64,000 bases of DNA from Neoarius graeffei (Eukaryota > Chordata > Actinopteri > Siluriformes > Ariidae): NCBI RefSeq assembly GCF_027579695.1, contig NC_083583.1, positions 3,558,542 to 3,622,541 on the forward strand. Direction: 5' to 3'. Under the pieces are notes generated by a model, which had not been told where the DNA came from, did no database searches, and saw only the letters and a list, made by a program, of their open reading frames with translations. Below are positions 41,834 to 53,050 of the stretch, in pieces; the first letter of the stretch is position 1; each line of letters starts with the position of its first letter. Position numbers and translations under genes: made by a program.

Positions 41834-44732
41834 ATGGATATAAATCCAGCGGCCGCGGAAGTGCTACGCGGCTACGGTTTGCTCTGGAGGCCTGCTCAAT
41901 CACCGACCCCCACTCCTGCATCCAGCCCGCAGTGGAAGCGCCACAGGCGGAACATGCGGAAGCAGAAAAGAGGCAAACATGGAGGTGTTCGAGCTAGGCT
42001 AGTGGCTAGCCCTCACCGGCCGGCTATCCCTACCATCACTCTGGCCAACGTACGCTCGCTGGACAACAAGCTGGATTATGTCTGCCTGCTCTGCTCATCT
42101 TTTAAGTCTGTGAGTGAGTGTTCTGTCCTTGTGTTTGTGGAAACATGGCTTAATGACAGCGTCCCGAACTGTGCCATTCAGCTAGCCCAGCTAACATGCT
42201 ACCGGTCAGACAGAGTGCTAGTCAAGGTGGGTAAGACTCGTGGCGGAGGACTCTGTGTTTACATCAGTGATGCCTGGTGCTGTGATGCTGTTGTGGTCTG
42301 CAAACACTGCTCACCACTGGTGGAGTTTATGATTATTAAGTGCCGGCCATTCTATCTGCCGAGGGAATTTACAGCCATATTGCTGGTAGCAATATACATC
42401 CCTCCTGGCTCCAAGAACAACAGGAGTGAAGCACTGAATGAACTCTATCAGCACATCAGTGAGCAGCAGACAGCCCACCCAGATGCTTTCCTCATCCTGG
42501 CTGGGGATTTCAATCATGCAAACCCCAAAAGCGTGTTTCCAAAACTCTATGGACATATCAACTTTCCTACACGTGGAAACAATACTCTGGACAATGTTTA
42601 CACCATGCATAAAGATGCCTACAAAGCCCTACTCCTCCCCCACCTTGGGGCCTTGGATCACTCCACTGCTATGCTAATGCCAGCATACAGGCCGCTGGTT
42701 AAAGTCACCAAACCAGCTAAAAAACAGATACGTGTGTGGCCAGAGGGGTCCTCAGAGGCACTCCAGGACTGTTTTTCCACCACTGACTGGAGCATTTTCA
42801 GACAGGCAGCCCCCTACAACAACACCACAGATCTCCAGGAGTACATGGAGACCGTCACTGCCTACATGAGGAAGTGCATGGACGACGTTATGTTCACCAG
42901 AGCCATCTCCATTCGGGCCAATCAGAAGCCATGGCTGACAGGGGAAGTCTATAGGCTCCTGTGGGCTCGGAACGCCGCCTTCAGAGCTGGGGACGAGGTG
43001 GGCCTGAGGACAGCTAGGGCCAATCTGTCACGTGGCATCAGGGTGGCCAAGAGACAGTATTCCAGGCACATTGCTGACCATTTCAATGACAGCAGAGACA
43101 TCAGGAACCTGTGGCGGGGGATTCAGACCATCACAGACTACAAGCCCTTGCCACAGACCTGTGACAACTCCATGTCTCTGCTGAATCAGTTGAACAACTT
43201 CTTCGCTTGCTTTGAGGCAGACCACAGCACCACGGCACAGAAGACCCCACCACCTCCCGGTGACCAGGTGTTGACGCTGTCCCTAGACAGCGTGAGGAGA
43301 GCTCTCAGGACGACAAATGCACGAAAAGCCCTGGGTCCTGATAACATTCCTGGTCGTGTCCTGAGAGACTGTGCCGAGGAGCTCACAGATGTCTTTACAG
43401 ACATCTTCAACATCTCGTTGAGCCAGGCTGTTGTCCCCACATGCCTCAAAACCACCACCATCATCCCGGTCCCGAAGAAGCCGTCTCCCTCCTGCTTCAA
43501 TGACTACCGCCCTGTCGCACTCACTCCCATCCTCATGAAGTGCTTCGAGCGGCTAGTCATGAGGCATATCAAGTCTGCCCTCCCCCCCCCCCCCCGCCCT
43601 GGATCCTTTCCAGTTTGCATATCAGTCCAACCGTTCGACCGATGACGCCATCTCCACTGCCCTCTACTCAGCCCTCACCCACCTGGAGACAAAAGACTCG
43701 TATGTCAGAATGCTGTTCATAGACTTTAGCTCAGCATTCAACACAATCATTCCTCAGCAGTTCATTCACAAACTGGACCAGCTGGGACTCAACACCTCCC
43801 TGTGCAACTGGCTGCTGGACTTCCTGACGAGGAGACCACAGACTGTACGGGTCGGCAGCAACTCCTCCAGCACCATCACACTGAACACGGGGGCCCCCCA
43901 AGGATGTGTGCTAAGCCCCCTCCTCTTCACTCTGCTGACCTACGACTGCACACCAAAATCCAGCTCCAATCTCTTCATTAAGTTTGCGGATGACACAACT
44001 GTGGTGGGTCTCATCAACAATGGCGATGAGACAATCTACAGGAGTGAGGTGAGCCGCTTGGCCATGTGGTGCAAGGACAACAATCTCCGTCTGAACGTGG
44101 AGAAGATGAAGGAGATTGTTGTGGACTTCAGGAGAGAGCACACCCAGCATGCTCCACCATCTATCGACGGTGCTGCAGTGGAGAGGGTGAGCAGCACCAA
44201 GTTTCTGGGTGTGCACATCTCTGAAGACCTGTCCTGGAGCAACAACACCGCATCACTGGCCAAAAAAGCCCAACAGCGTCTGTACTTCCTCCGCAAACTG
44301 AGGAGCGCAAGAGCCCCGGCCCCCATCATGCACACTTTCTACAGAGGCACCATCGAGAACATCCTGACCAGCTGCATCACTGTGTGGTACGGCGCCTGCA
44401 CCGTGTCCTGCTGCAAGTCTCTGCAGCGCATCGTGAGAGCAGCTGAGAGGATCATTGGTGTCTCTCTCCCTTCTCTAATGGATATTTATAACTCCCGCCT
44501 CACCCGCAAAGCCATCAGGATTGCAGGTGACCCCACCTACCCATCTCACAGCCTCTTCAGTCTGCTGCCGTCGGGGAGGAGACTGCGGAGTCTCCGGGCC
44601 AAAACCAGCAGGCTCAAGAACAATTTCTTTCACCAGGCAGTCAGGAGGCTCAACTCCCTCCCTGTTCTGCCCCTCCTCCCCCCTCTGCCCCCTGCCACAG
44701 ATTCTGCTCGCACACCCCCCTTCAGCATCTGA
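41834..44732 (+). pseudogene. L2 LINE EN-RT polyprotein, one frameshift
   Basis: The first frame (41834-43645, ATG at 41834) encodes the endonuclease: TITLANVRSLDNKLDYV, CSVLVFVETWLNDSV, GGGLCVYISDAWC, FLILAGDFNHANPKS and LGALDHSTA. It goes on to the RT start (TTNARKALGPDNIPGRVL, IPVPKKPSPSCFNDYRPVAL). A run of 14 C at 43582-43595 shifts the frame. The rest continues to 43709 and in frame 43710-44732: [41 protein letters not shown] (intact FADD active site) and thumb. Apart from the C-run the element looks intact. L2 clade by overall order and the [15 protein letters not shown] pattern. Confidence 0.88.
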
Positions 44733-44759
44733 CATGTCATCCTCACAGTTTCCACCCCC

Positions 44760-44796
<37 letters not shown>

Positions 44797-45216
44797 CATC
44801 GTTCATTAACACACTGAACTCAGGGACTGCACATCTCACTTTACCTCGCTCATTTGCACTACTCCACACTACCTCATCTTAACAGCTGTTAGTTTGTTTA
44901 TACTGTTTATTTCATGTTTACCTGCTATACCTCAAGTGCCCTTGATTGTTTGGTTATTTGAACCAATTTGTGTGTGTGTGTGTGTGTGTGTGTATAAATG
45001 AGTGTTTAGTCTACGTCTAGTTCATATCTAGAGTGTTTATACTGTTTATATTGTCTGTTTGAGTGTTTAGTCTGTGTGTAGTTCTTATCTAGTGTTTACA
45101 CTGTTTATATTGTCTGAGTGTTTTCTGTCTTGTTCTTATCTAGTGTTTATACTGTTTATTTATTCTGTTTATATTGTTTGAGTGTTATCTAGTTCCTATT
45201 TAGAGTGTTTATACTG

Positions 45217-45284
<68 letters not shown>

Positions 45285-45285
45285 A
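44760..45285 (+). repeat. L2 3' region with microsatellites
   Basis: (CA)n at 44761-44793, (GT)n at 44969-44993, degenerate repeats of 'gagtgtttatactgtttat' from 45000 to 45220, and (TA)n at 45222-45282. The repeated phrase is part of the L2 3' UTR. Confidence 0.85.
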
Positions 45286-45429
45286 TATAAAAAAATTTTT
45301 TCTCAATTATTCTATTTTTATTCATTGCATTGCCTGTTTGCACTGTGGGTCAGAGAGGACTGATATTTCATCTGTGCTGTATGTCGAGCATGTATAGCAT
45401 ATTTGACAATAAAGTTGACTTGACTTGGC

Positions 45430-46021
45430 TTGAAGTGATGCGCCTTATCTTTGGGACCTTGAAACCTACACCGACTGAGATGCTCCCTGTAGTCTCAGGA
45501 ATTCCTCCTGCAAGCATCCGGCGAGACTATCAAGTCCTCAAGCTAGCAGAGAAGGCACTCGAGGAGAATAGCCTCGTTCCACCTACTCAGGATGATAACA
45601 CCCCACCCCACCCCCAATGGCTATCAAGGCAGCACTTTGCCATCATAGCTGCAGCGCTCACGAGAGCCGGACCAGCCTCCGACTCCTGGGTGGAGCAGAG
45701 ATGGTGGGAGGAATAGAGCCGCTCACACACCACCTTGCACTCTTTCATTGATTTTCCTTCTGCAAAGCCCTGCGGTTACCATCTCACCCGAAAGGCGTGG
45801 ATCCGCCTCAAATGCTTCTGCACTGGATGGGGCAGGACCCAGTCCTTCCTCAAGATGATTGGAGCCAGTGAGGACGATGCCTGCCAGTGTGGTCACACGC
45901 AGACAATCCCCCACATCCTTCAGGAGTGCCCAGTCTTCAAGCCACCCCGTGGGCCTGATGGTCTCATCAAACTGGACGTGGACACAGTCAGCTGGCTGGA
46001 GAATGCTGACATCTCTGTGTA
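45430..46021 (+). pseudogene. Nimb-like LINE C-terminal coding part
   Basis: Resumes the older LINE after the L2 insertion: MRLIFGTLKPTPTEMLPVVS, IPPASIRRDYQVLKLAEKAL, then after a stop (45714) HLTRKAWIRLKCFCTGWGR and the cysteine-rich end CQCGHTQTIPHILQECPVF. The CxC...H...C tail is usual at the C-terminus of Jockey/I-group RTs. Confidence 0.8.
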
Positions 46022-46230
46022 ATTCCCGAGGAAATTACACGACCAATGAAGTCAATTGACACGTGCCTCAGTTTCCTGAGACATTCTGGGTGTTGTTGAT
46101 AATAATAAGGAGACAGAAACTGAAGTGAATGATATAAATGTAGAAAGAGCAGAGCAGGAATCAGCAATAAAGATCGCCACAGCGCCATTTCTATTCTAGC
46201 TATTGAACAGATCGGGGGCTCAGTCCAGTT

Positions 46231-46374
46231 TTCCTGAGGCTTGTATTTTTTAAGGGAGATTAGCATCTTAAACTTTGAATGTGTGTAGGTGTTATTACCT
46301 TGTAAAGTTAGATATGCTGTAACCTTGCCAACCAAGGGATGCTAATCTCCCTTAAAAAATACAAGCCTCAGGAA
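46231..46374. repeat. Inverted 37-bp arms around an R2 segment
   Basis: Arms 46231-46267 and 46338-46374 ('ttcctgaggcttgtattttt' and its inverse) are perfect inverted copies. The about 70 bp between them is ordinary R2 sequence shared with the 30780-30830 copy. Confidence 0.85.
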
Positions 46375-46404
46375 ACTCTATAGTTCAAAGAAGAAGCCGT
46401 ATCT

Positions 46405-47365
46405 AAACACAAGGGCGGGTGGTGCATAAGGGCGATTGGGCGACGCACTACAAAAACAAAAAAAAAAAAGTTTTTTTTTTTTTAAACAAACTTTCACCAG
46501 TGCTGCTCTAGGCCGTTTTAATCGGTCTTTGGGTATCATTGTCCAATCAGGGTGGTCTTGCTTCTAGAGTACCGCCCCTTTTGGGGCGATTTCAGTCACG
46601 TTGAAAATCGCCCAAGAGTTCACTGATAGAGTCCCATGTTAATATATTTCTTTTCTCCTGACTGACACTTCAATGCAATCTCTATGGGTTCCGGGGGGGC
46701 TTGCCCTAACGTGCTTTCGTCACTGCGAAGCGTGGCAAAGTTGCGTTCGATCCTCTCAGTTTCTGAGGTGAGATGGATGTGGAAAGCAATTCAGTGCAAT
46801 CCTAAAAAGAAGTTCCATTTAGTCAGCGATCAAATCAAGCTAAATTGGCAACAAAACAAGCTGGACCCCCCTCGACCAAATCTAAACATAAAACAAATTT
46901 CAACAAAGGGGGGGAATCATATACTCGAGGTTTTACTTCAACATGGTACTAGCGCAAATCCTGGCAAGCTGGCTGCAAGGATGCCTCCGTGGTTTTCTGC
47001 TACCCCTGCTTACTTTTCCACCCTGGAGGTGGCTCCACGGACAACACTGCTTGGACGGTCACTGGAGTTTCGGACATGCATCATTTGTCGGAGAAAATAA
47101 AAAACATGAGTCATCAAAGATTCACATGGGCAGCTGCCTGAAATTTTCAGCTTTTGGGAGAGTGAACATCGCTACACAACTGGATGAGGGCTACAGGCTA
47201 GCAGTTTGCCGCCACAACAATGAGGTGAGCAAGAACAGGCACATATTAAACCGGCTCATCCAATGCGTGAAATTTTGTGGAGTGTTCGAGTTAGCTCTAC
47301 GAGGCAAAGATGAAACTGAGGGCTCCAGTCACCGTGGTGTTTTTCTGTGTTTGGTTGACTTCGTG

Positions 47366-47366
<1 letters not shown>
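46405..47366 (+). mobile_element. ZMYM/DUF4371-type hAT, second copy
   Basis: About 960 bp similar to the reverse complement of 3972-4930, including 'ggtgcataagggcgattggg' near the left end. It ends at a (CA)n run at 47367-47391. A target duplication was not found. Confidence 0.65.
46757..47366 (+). pseudogene. ZMYM1/DUF4371-like transposase N-part
   Basis: Translated in two overlapping frames: VSDQIKLNWQQNKLDPPRP and TKGGNHILEVLLQHGTS, then HESSKIHMGSCLKFSAF, KNRHILNRLIQCVKFCGVFE and ALRGKDETEGSSHRGVF with LVDF at the end. The frame change lies near 47030-47100. The catalytic core is missing, as in the first copy, so both probably descend from the same deleted form. Confidence 0.65.
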
Positions 47367-47398
<32 letters not shown>

Positions 47399-47611
47399 TA
47401 AATTATTTATATAAGTATGCATAAAAATAGTTTAGGGCCTATATTATTGCACATAATAATTGCATCGATGAGAGATGGCAGGGGTAGTAGTGGTGAAGTA
47501 GTGCAAATTAAACGACAAACAGGTTATTGGTGCTACGTTACAAGTTGTGGGTGTTATACAGTCTGACAGCAGTAGGTATGAATACCCTGCGGTACCTCTC
47601 CTTCTTAAGGC

Positions 47612-48110
47612 CAATTTATGCTGACAACCCAGTCCTCGCAGATAGCGTCACAGACAGTGTCTGCATAGCCCCTCCACCTTCGCAGACGCTCTGTGCGCAC
47701 CTCCCAAAAATTGTGACCACTGCAGAAGCCTCGCAGACAGCGCCGCAGACAAGAGGGCTCTGATTGGTCCATTCTACATCCGCTGTACATGCACTTCCGC
47801 TTCCCTACTTTCCCGGTTTGGTTTGTTTTCACGACCAGCATTTTTAAAAACACGAGCGAAGATGGAGCAGCATGAAGAGTGGTTGATTGAGGAAGTACGT
47901 ACATCTATACGACTCCAGTTCTAGTCATTATAAAAAAAAAAGTTCTAGTCATTATAAGTAACCGGAGGATAAACACTCCACTAACCACACCCACGAACTA
48001 CTCCTAGCGACTTCGCGCCCCCTTGCGTTGTGCCGGTGAATAACATCGCGCACGCCTACTCCCCGCTCAACGATAAATTACAACTGTCTGCGAAAAGCTA
48101 TCTGCAAAAG
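47612..48110 (-). mobile_element. PIF/Harbinger-like fragment with MADF-like start
   Basis: The left end 'aaggccaatttatgctgac' and inner 'cgcagatagcgtc' are mirrored, imperfectly, by 'gctatctgcaaaagccttgt' on the right. Between them a short plus-strand frame MEQHEEWLIEEVRTSIRLQF at about 47861 recalls the MADF/Myb-like protein that accompanies PIF/Harbinger transposases. The 24-bp phrase 'agttctagtcattat' is duplicated at 47918-47957. Superfamily is tentative. Confidence 0.45.
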
Positions 48111-49435
48111 CCTTGTCGCAAGAGCATGCAGAGGCCTTTACACCGTGGGTGTAGCAGTCTACTACTAAAAGAGCTGCTTAAAGCCCCCACAGCCTCATGT
48201 AGGGGGCGAGAGGGGTTATCCATGATAGAGGTCAGCTTGGCTAACATCCTCCTCTCACCCACCACGTCAATGGAGTCCAAAGGACAGTCCAAGACTGAGC
48301 CAGCCCTTCTGACCAGTTTATTAAGTTTCTTCCTGTCCCTCTCTGAACTTCCACAGCCCCAGCAGACCACAGCATAGAAAATCGCTGATGCTACCACAGA
48401 GTCATAAAAAGTCCTAAGCAGTGTCCTGCACACACCAAAAGACCTCAGTCTTCTCAAGAGGTGGAGATGACTTTGGCCCTTCTTGTACAGGACATCTGTG
48501 TTGTTAGTCCAGTCCAGTTTCTTGTTGAGGTAAACACCCAGGTATTTGTACTCCCCCATGATCTCAATGTCCAAAACCTGGATGTTCACTGGTGCAATTT
48601 GAGGAACAGTCCTTCTGAAATTGATCACCACCTCCTTTGTCTTGCTGGCGTTGATGCGCAGGTGGTTCAGTTTGCACCAGGCGACAAAGTTGGTGATGAT
48701 CTCTCTGTACTCCAGATCGTCCCCCTCTGACACATGTCCAACGATGGCTGTATCATCCAAGAGCTTCTGGAGGTGGCAGCTGTCCGTGTTGTAGCTGAAG
48801 TCAAATGTATAAAGAGGAAAGGAGAGAGCACTGTACCCTGTGGAGCCCCTGTGCTGCAGACTACCACATCAGACACAGTCGCGGAGCCTCACATACTGCG
48901 GTCTGTTAATGAGGTAGTCAATGATCTATGCAGCCAGGTGGCAGTCGACACCAGCTCCCTCCAGCTTCCCCCTAAGCAGTGATGGCTGGATTGTGTTGAA
49001 AGCACTGGAGAAGTCAAACAACATTATTCTCACAGTGCTCCCAGTGCCCTCCAGGTGCAAAAGTGACCGGTGTAGCAGGTAAATGACAACGTCATCTGCA
49101 CCAATCCCCGGTCGATATGCAAACTGCAGGGGGTCCATCTCGCTGTTCACCAGGTGTCGGAGGTGGGAGAGAACAATCCTCTCCATGATCATTAGGTGAG
49201 ACGTTAAAGCTACTGGCTGAAAGTGGTTGAGCTCCCTGGGGTGCACAGTCTTGGGAACTGGAACCACACATGATGTTTTCCACAGAAGTGGAACTTTCTC
49301 CAGACTGAGACTCATGTTAAAAATGTACAGAAGAATCCCACAGAGCTGATCTGCACAGTCTTTAAGCAGTCTGGAGTTGATGTCATCAGGGCCAGCAGCT
49401 TTTCTTGTCTTGATCCTCCTCAGCTCCTTCAACAC
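48098..49435 (-). pseudogene. L2/Rex1-like reverse transcriptase
   Basis: From 49435 leftward: LKELRRIKTRKAAGPDDINS, VPVPKTVHPRELNHFQPVAL, LQFAYRPGIGADDVVIYLL and [18 protein letters not shown]. After a frame change come STGAPQGTVLSPFLF and the active site LLDDTAIVGHVSEGDD (expected YSDD or FADD before TAIV), then VVINFRRTVPQIAPVNIQVL, YKYLGVYLNKKLDWTNNTD and a C-terminal FRRLRSFGVCRTLL-type block. Both catalytic aspartates remain, but frames are broken at about 48770 and 48930. Confidence 0.85.
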
Positions 49436-49679
49436 CTGATCAGCTGTTATGGAGAGACAAGGGGTGTAGCCGAGGTGTGAGTCCTGTAGAGTGAGGTCGG
49501 GGGTGGAGTGTGTGGATTGGTCTGGCAGTGATCAGAGGGGGGTGATGTGATGTGAGGAGGGTGTCAGAGGTATTATGAGGGGAGGGTGGTGGTGGAGTGA
49601 TATCACAGACCGGTCAGGACTATGGTGAGTGGGGGAGGGTGATGTGGCACAGTCAAATCTGTTGAAATAGAGATTCAAC

Positions 49680-50790
49680 TCATTTGCCCAGTCTTGGCCC
49701 CCAGATACAGGGCCCCCTCCCACTGTCCTTTGTGTGGCCAGAGATGGTTTTCAGGCCTCTCCATACCTCTCCGGTGTTGCTCCCCTTGAGGCGCTCCTCC
49801 AGCTTCCTCCTGTAGCTGTCCTTGCCTCTCCTTATCCCCCTCTTCAGCTCCCTCTGCACTCTCCTCATCTCCTCCTTGTTGCCATATTTAAAAACCCTCT
49901 TCTTCTCGTTTAATAGGGCTTTTAGTTCAGAGGTCACCCAGGGCTTATTGTTGGTAAAACACCTTACCTTCCTGACTGGCACAGTGTTTTCAACATAGAA
50001 ATTAATGTAATCCATGATGCAGGTTGTCAGGCTATCAATGTCATCCCTGTGAGGTTCACACAACACATCCCAGTCCGTGGCGTCAAAGCAGTCCCTCAGT
50101 GCCATCCTGGTCTCCTCAGACCAGCTCCTTACATACCTCTTGGTGGGTGGTTGTTTATTCACCATAGGTATGTATGTAGGGGACAAGTGAACCAAATTGT
50201 GGTCAGAACGGCCCAGCGGGGGGAGGGGTGATGAGCTATCTGCGTCCTTGGTGTTCACATACATTAAATCCAAAGTTCTCTTGTCTCTGGTGTGGCATTT
50301 CACATACTGAGTGAAGGTTGGGAGAGTGGAGGACAGGGAAGCATGACTGAAGTCACTGGAGATTAGTAGCAGGGACTAGGGGTGCGATGTCTGAAGCTTT
50401 GACACTGGAGCGTGTAAGAGCTCACAGGCTGCAGCAGCATCAGCCGCCGGGGGGATGTACACAGTTATCACAATAACATGCGAGAATTCCCTTGGGAGGT
50501 AATATGGCCGAATGCTAACCGCTAACAGTTCAATGTTTTTACTGCAATACTGCTCCTTTACCCTGATGTGCCCCGGGTTACACCATCTGTCATTGACAAA
50601 CCATCGCTATACCCCCTTCTTTCCTCTTACCGCTCTCCTTGGCTTTCCTGTCCACTGTCAGGAGTTGAAATCCGTCCAGAGTGACGTGTGAGTCAGGTGA
50701 GAGTTTATTCAGCCAAGTCTCTGTGAAGCACATAAGGCTACACTCCTGGTACTCCCTCTGCAGCCTGGTTAGTGCTGTTAGCTCATCCAT
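49680..50790 (-). pseudogene. L2/Rex1-like endonuclease and linker
   Basis: Starts MDELTALTRLQREYQECSLM, then CFTETWLNKLSPDSHVTLDG. After a stop near 50590 come decayed WCNPGHI and a block like VITVYIPPAADAAAACE. A further frame (50303-49680) has TLDLMYVNTKDADSS, LGRSDHNLVHLSPTYIPMVN (the D-H catalytic pair), WSEETRMALRDCFDATDWD and a basic linker. Same family as 23896-24650. Confidence 0.8.
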
Positions 50791-51200
50791 CTTATTAGGG
50801 AGATCTTATGTTTCCCATGATGACAGACGGTATACATGGTTTATACCGTCTTTTCTTCTCCCGGCACTTCATTCCAGCTCTGCATCCCCTTCTCCTTAAT
50901 TCCGCGGGGATCACCAGTCTTTCCATGGGGAATACCTTGGTGTTGCGCAGTGCTAACAGCTGCTCCCGAGTGTAAACAATGGAGCCGTGGCTGAACGGGT
51001 CCGCTGATGCCAATTTAACTAGCCCCAGAAAGAAAGAGAAAAATAGAAATGCACAGCCTCACGAGTAGTACATCCCGAGGTGCACACTTCTGACTGAGAC
51101 TAGTGCAGAAAGAAACACGAAAAAAGTACAAAAACGTACCAAAACACACAAACGTGCTCGGAGCTACTGCAACTAGCTGCCACTCTTGCGGCACAATCTT

Positions 51201-51755
51201 GAAAAAGATGACCTCTCTTTCAGGGAAGACCTTGCATTTTCCAACATGACAATGCCAAACCACATACTGCATCAATTACAGCATCATGGCTGCGTAGAAG
51301 AAGGGTCCGGGTACTGAACTGGCCAGCCTGCAGTCCAGATCTTTCACCCATAGAAAACATGTGGCGCATCATAAAACAGAAAATACGAAAAAAAAGACCT
51401 AAGACAGTTGAGCAACTAGAATCCTACATTAGACAAGAATGGGTTAACATTCCTCTCCCTAAACTTGAGCAACTTGTCTCCTCAGTCCCCAGACGTTTAC
51501 AGACTGTTGTAAAGAGAAAAGAGGATGTCTCACAGTGGTAAACATGGCCTTGTCCCAACGTTTTGAGATGTGGTGTTGTCATGAAATGTAAAATTAGGTG
51601 ATTTTTCTCTTTAAATGATACATTTTCTCAGTTTAAACATTTGTCATCGATGTTCTATTCTGAATAAAATATGGGATTTTGAAACTTCCGCATCATTGCA
51701 TTCCGTTTTTATTTACAATTTGTCCTTTGTCCCAACTTTTTTGGAATCGGGGTTG
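51201..51755 (+). mobile_element. Tc1/mariner 3' fragment
   Basis: Encodes the C-terminal part of a transposase: 'ttccaacatgacaatgcca' (the QHDNA-type D block), then LSPIENMWRIIKQKIRKK with the catalytic glutamate, and RQEWVNIPLPKLEQLVSSVP to VVKRKEDVSQW (stop at 51540). The right terminus reads 'ttttggaatcggggttg' followed by TA (51756-51757). The 5' half is missing. Confidence 0.75.
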
Positions 51756-51879
51756 TAATATTTATAATTATGGAATAAACAAACAAGATTACCCAGATAA
51801 TGTAATGTTGTGCAAGTGTAGTGTAAAAAACCAGTCATGTTATGGTTATGATTTAAAATAACCTGATGTTATAAGACTG

Positions 51880-53050
51880 TCTGCTCTTCAGACCTGCCTG
51901 ATCCATCCTGATGCCCTACTTCTGGCTGGAGTCTCATGACATCTTTCCTGTGGAGGACGGCCCCCATATGGACAGACTAAAGATGCACTTAGAAGACACT
52001 CTGGACACTTATAGTTTTGCTGTGATGGTTTAGGACTCCAGTCACCATGATAACTTTAGGACTGCAGATGTCACGAACAGTTTTACACTCAAGTTTCCAT
52101 CAGTGAGCAGTTTATAACTTCAACAAAACAGATTTCCTGTTAAACTATAATGAATTTCCTGGTTACACAGTTGTACTTTGTGACTCTATAGGACACAGTT
52201 ATAGAAGTGAGTTATTTATAAATCACGCTATCTTATCACCCAGATGAGGATGGGTTCCATTTAGAGTCTGGTTTCTCTCGAGGTTTCTTCATGTTGTCTG
52301 AGGGAGTTTTTCCTCAGCACTTGCTAACTTTCGGACTGCAGTTGTCATGAACAGTTTTGCATTCAAGTTTCCATCAATGAAGAGTTATAACATCAACAAA
52401 ACTGACTTCATGTTAAAGCTGTTAATGTTATAATCATGTTGTCTGTGGCGGCACGGTGGTGTAGTGGTTAACGCTGTCGCCTCACAGCAAGAAGGTCCGG
52501 GTTTGAGCCCTGTGGCCGGCGAGGGTCTTTCTGTGTGGAGTTTGCATGTTCTCCCTGTGTCCGTGTGGGTTTCCTCCGGGTGCTCCGGTTTCCCCCACAG
52601 TCCAAAGACCTGCAGGTTAGGTTAACTGGTGACTCTAAATTGACCGTAGGTGTGAATGTGAGTGTGAATGGTTGTCTGTGTCTATGTGTCAGCCCTGTGA
52701 TGACCTGGCGACTTGTCCAGGGTGTACCCCGCCTTTCGCCCGTAGTCAGCTGGGATAGGCTCCAGCTTGCCTGCGACCCTGTAGAACAGGATAAAGCGGC
52801 TAGAGATAATGAGATGAGATGTTGTCTATTATCATCCAAATGAGGATGGGTTCCCTTTTGAGTCTGTTCCTCTAGAGGTTTCTTCCTCATGTTGTCTGAG
52901 GGAGTTTTTCCTTGCCACCGTTGCCACAGACTTGCTCATTGGGGATAGATTAGGGATAAAATTAGCTCATGTTAAAGTCATTAAAATTCTGTAAAGCTGC
53001 TTTGCGACAATGTTTATTGTTAAAAGCGCTATAAAAATAAACTTGACTTG
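51880..53050 (+). repeat. Dispersed repeat 'A', plus copy with internal duplication
   Basis: Starts 'gtctgctcttcagacctgcc' and includes 'ctacttctggctggagtctc' and twice the block 'gtctgagggagtttttcc'. Two partial units (51880-52440 and 52830-53050) flank a SINE. The 3' end 'gcgctataaaaataaacttg' recurs at 62575. It provides the empty site for the MITE at 170-395. Confidence 0.75.
52445..52818 (+). mobile_element. tRNA-derived SINE, copy 6
   Basis: Plus orientation. Flanked by ATGTTGTCT (52436-52444, 52819-52827). Inserted in repeat A. Confidence 0.92.

Larger units (their letters stand above)
41090..45429 (+). mobile_element. L2-clade LINE, near-complete
   Basis: Starts near 'atggcggcacgtacacacg' and ends at 'caataaagttgacttgact', splitting the older LINE between NVVLNE and MRLIFGTL. 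It has a single EN-RT reading unit (41834-44732), a 3' region with GT, CA and TA microsatellites, and an inserted 556-bp element in its 5' UTR. It is the best-preserved autonomous element in the window. Exact ends and duplication are not certain. Confidence 0.85.
38601..46050 (+). mobile_element. Nimb/Jockey-like LINE with 10-bp TSD, L2-interrupted
   Basis: Flanked by GTCAATTGAC on both sides (38591-38600, 46051-46060). Encodes endonuclease, reverse transcriptase and a C-terminal zinc-knuckle-like tail on the plus strand, with a younger L2 element inserted at about 41090-45429. Multiple stops make it dead. The clade assignment (Nimb, I/Jockey group) is from motif resemblance. Confidence 0.8.
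37005..46330 (+). mobile_element. hAT-like repeat 'R2', plus copy, multiply interrupted
   Basis: Begins CAGGGTTCCCACTGG at 37005 and is colinear with the reverse complement of 31703-30600. It is interrupted by a Harbinger-like element (37681-38474) and a Nimb-like LINE (38601-46050), and resumes at 46061 ('acgtgcctcagtttcctgag'). A decayed N-terminal frame (SSSTEDYLRAETAMGEVHSE, 37406-37520) marks the transposase. The comparison with the minus copy gives the empty sites for both insertions. Confidence 0.75.
47400..51200 (-). mobile_element. L2/Rex1-like LINE, degraded, Harbinger-interrupted
   Basis: The minus strand encodes endonuclease and reverse transcriptase from about 50810 down to 48098. 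A TIR element splits the 3' part at about 47612-48110, and the 3' UTR runs on to about 47400. Several frame breaks. The 5' region (50795-51200) has a short ORF starting MASADPFSHGSIVYTREQLL near 51013. Confidence 0.75.

Noticed and set aside
43540-43722. Separate proline-rich gene
   Set aside because: It is an off-frame reading through the C-run of the L2 RT.
51015-51275. 86-codon minus-strand frame
   Set aside because: Straddles the LINE 5' end and the Tc1 fragment; no coherent product.
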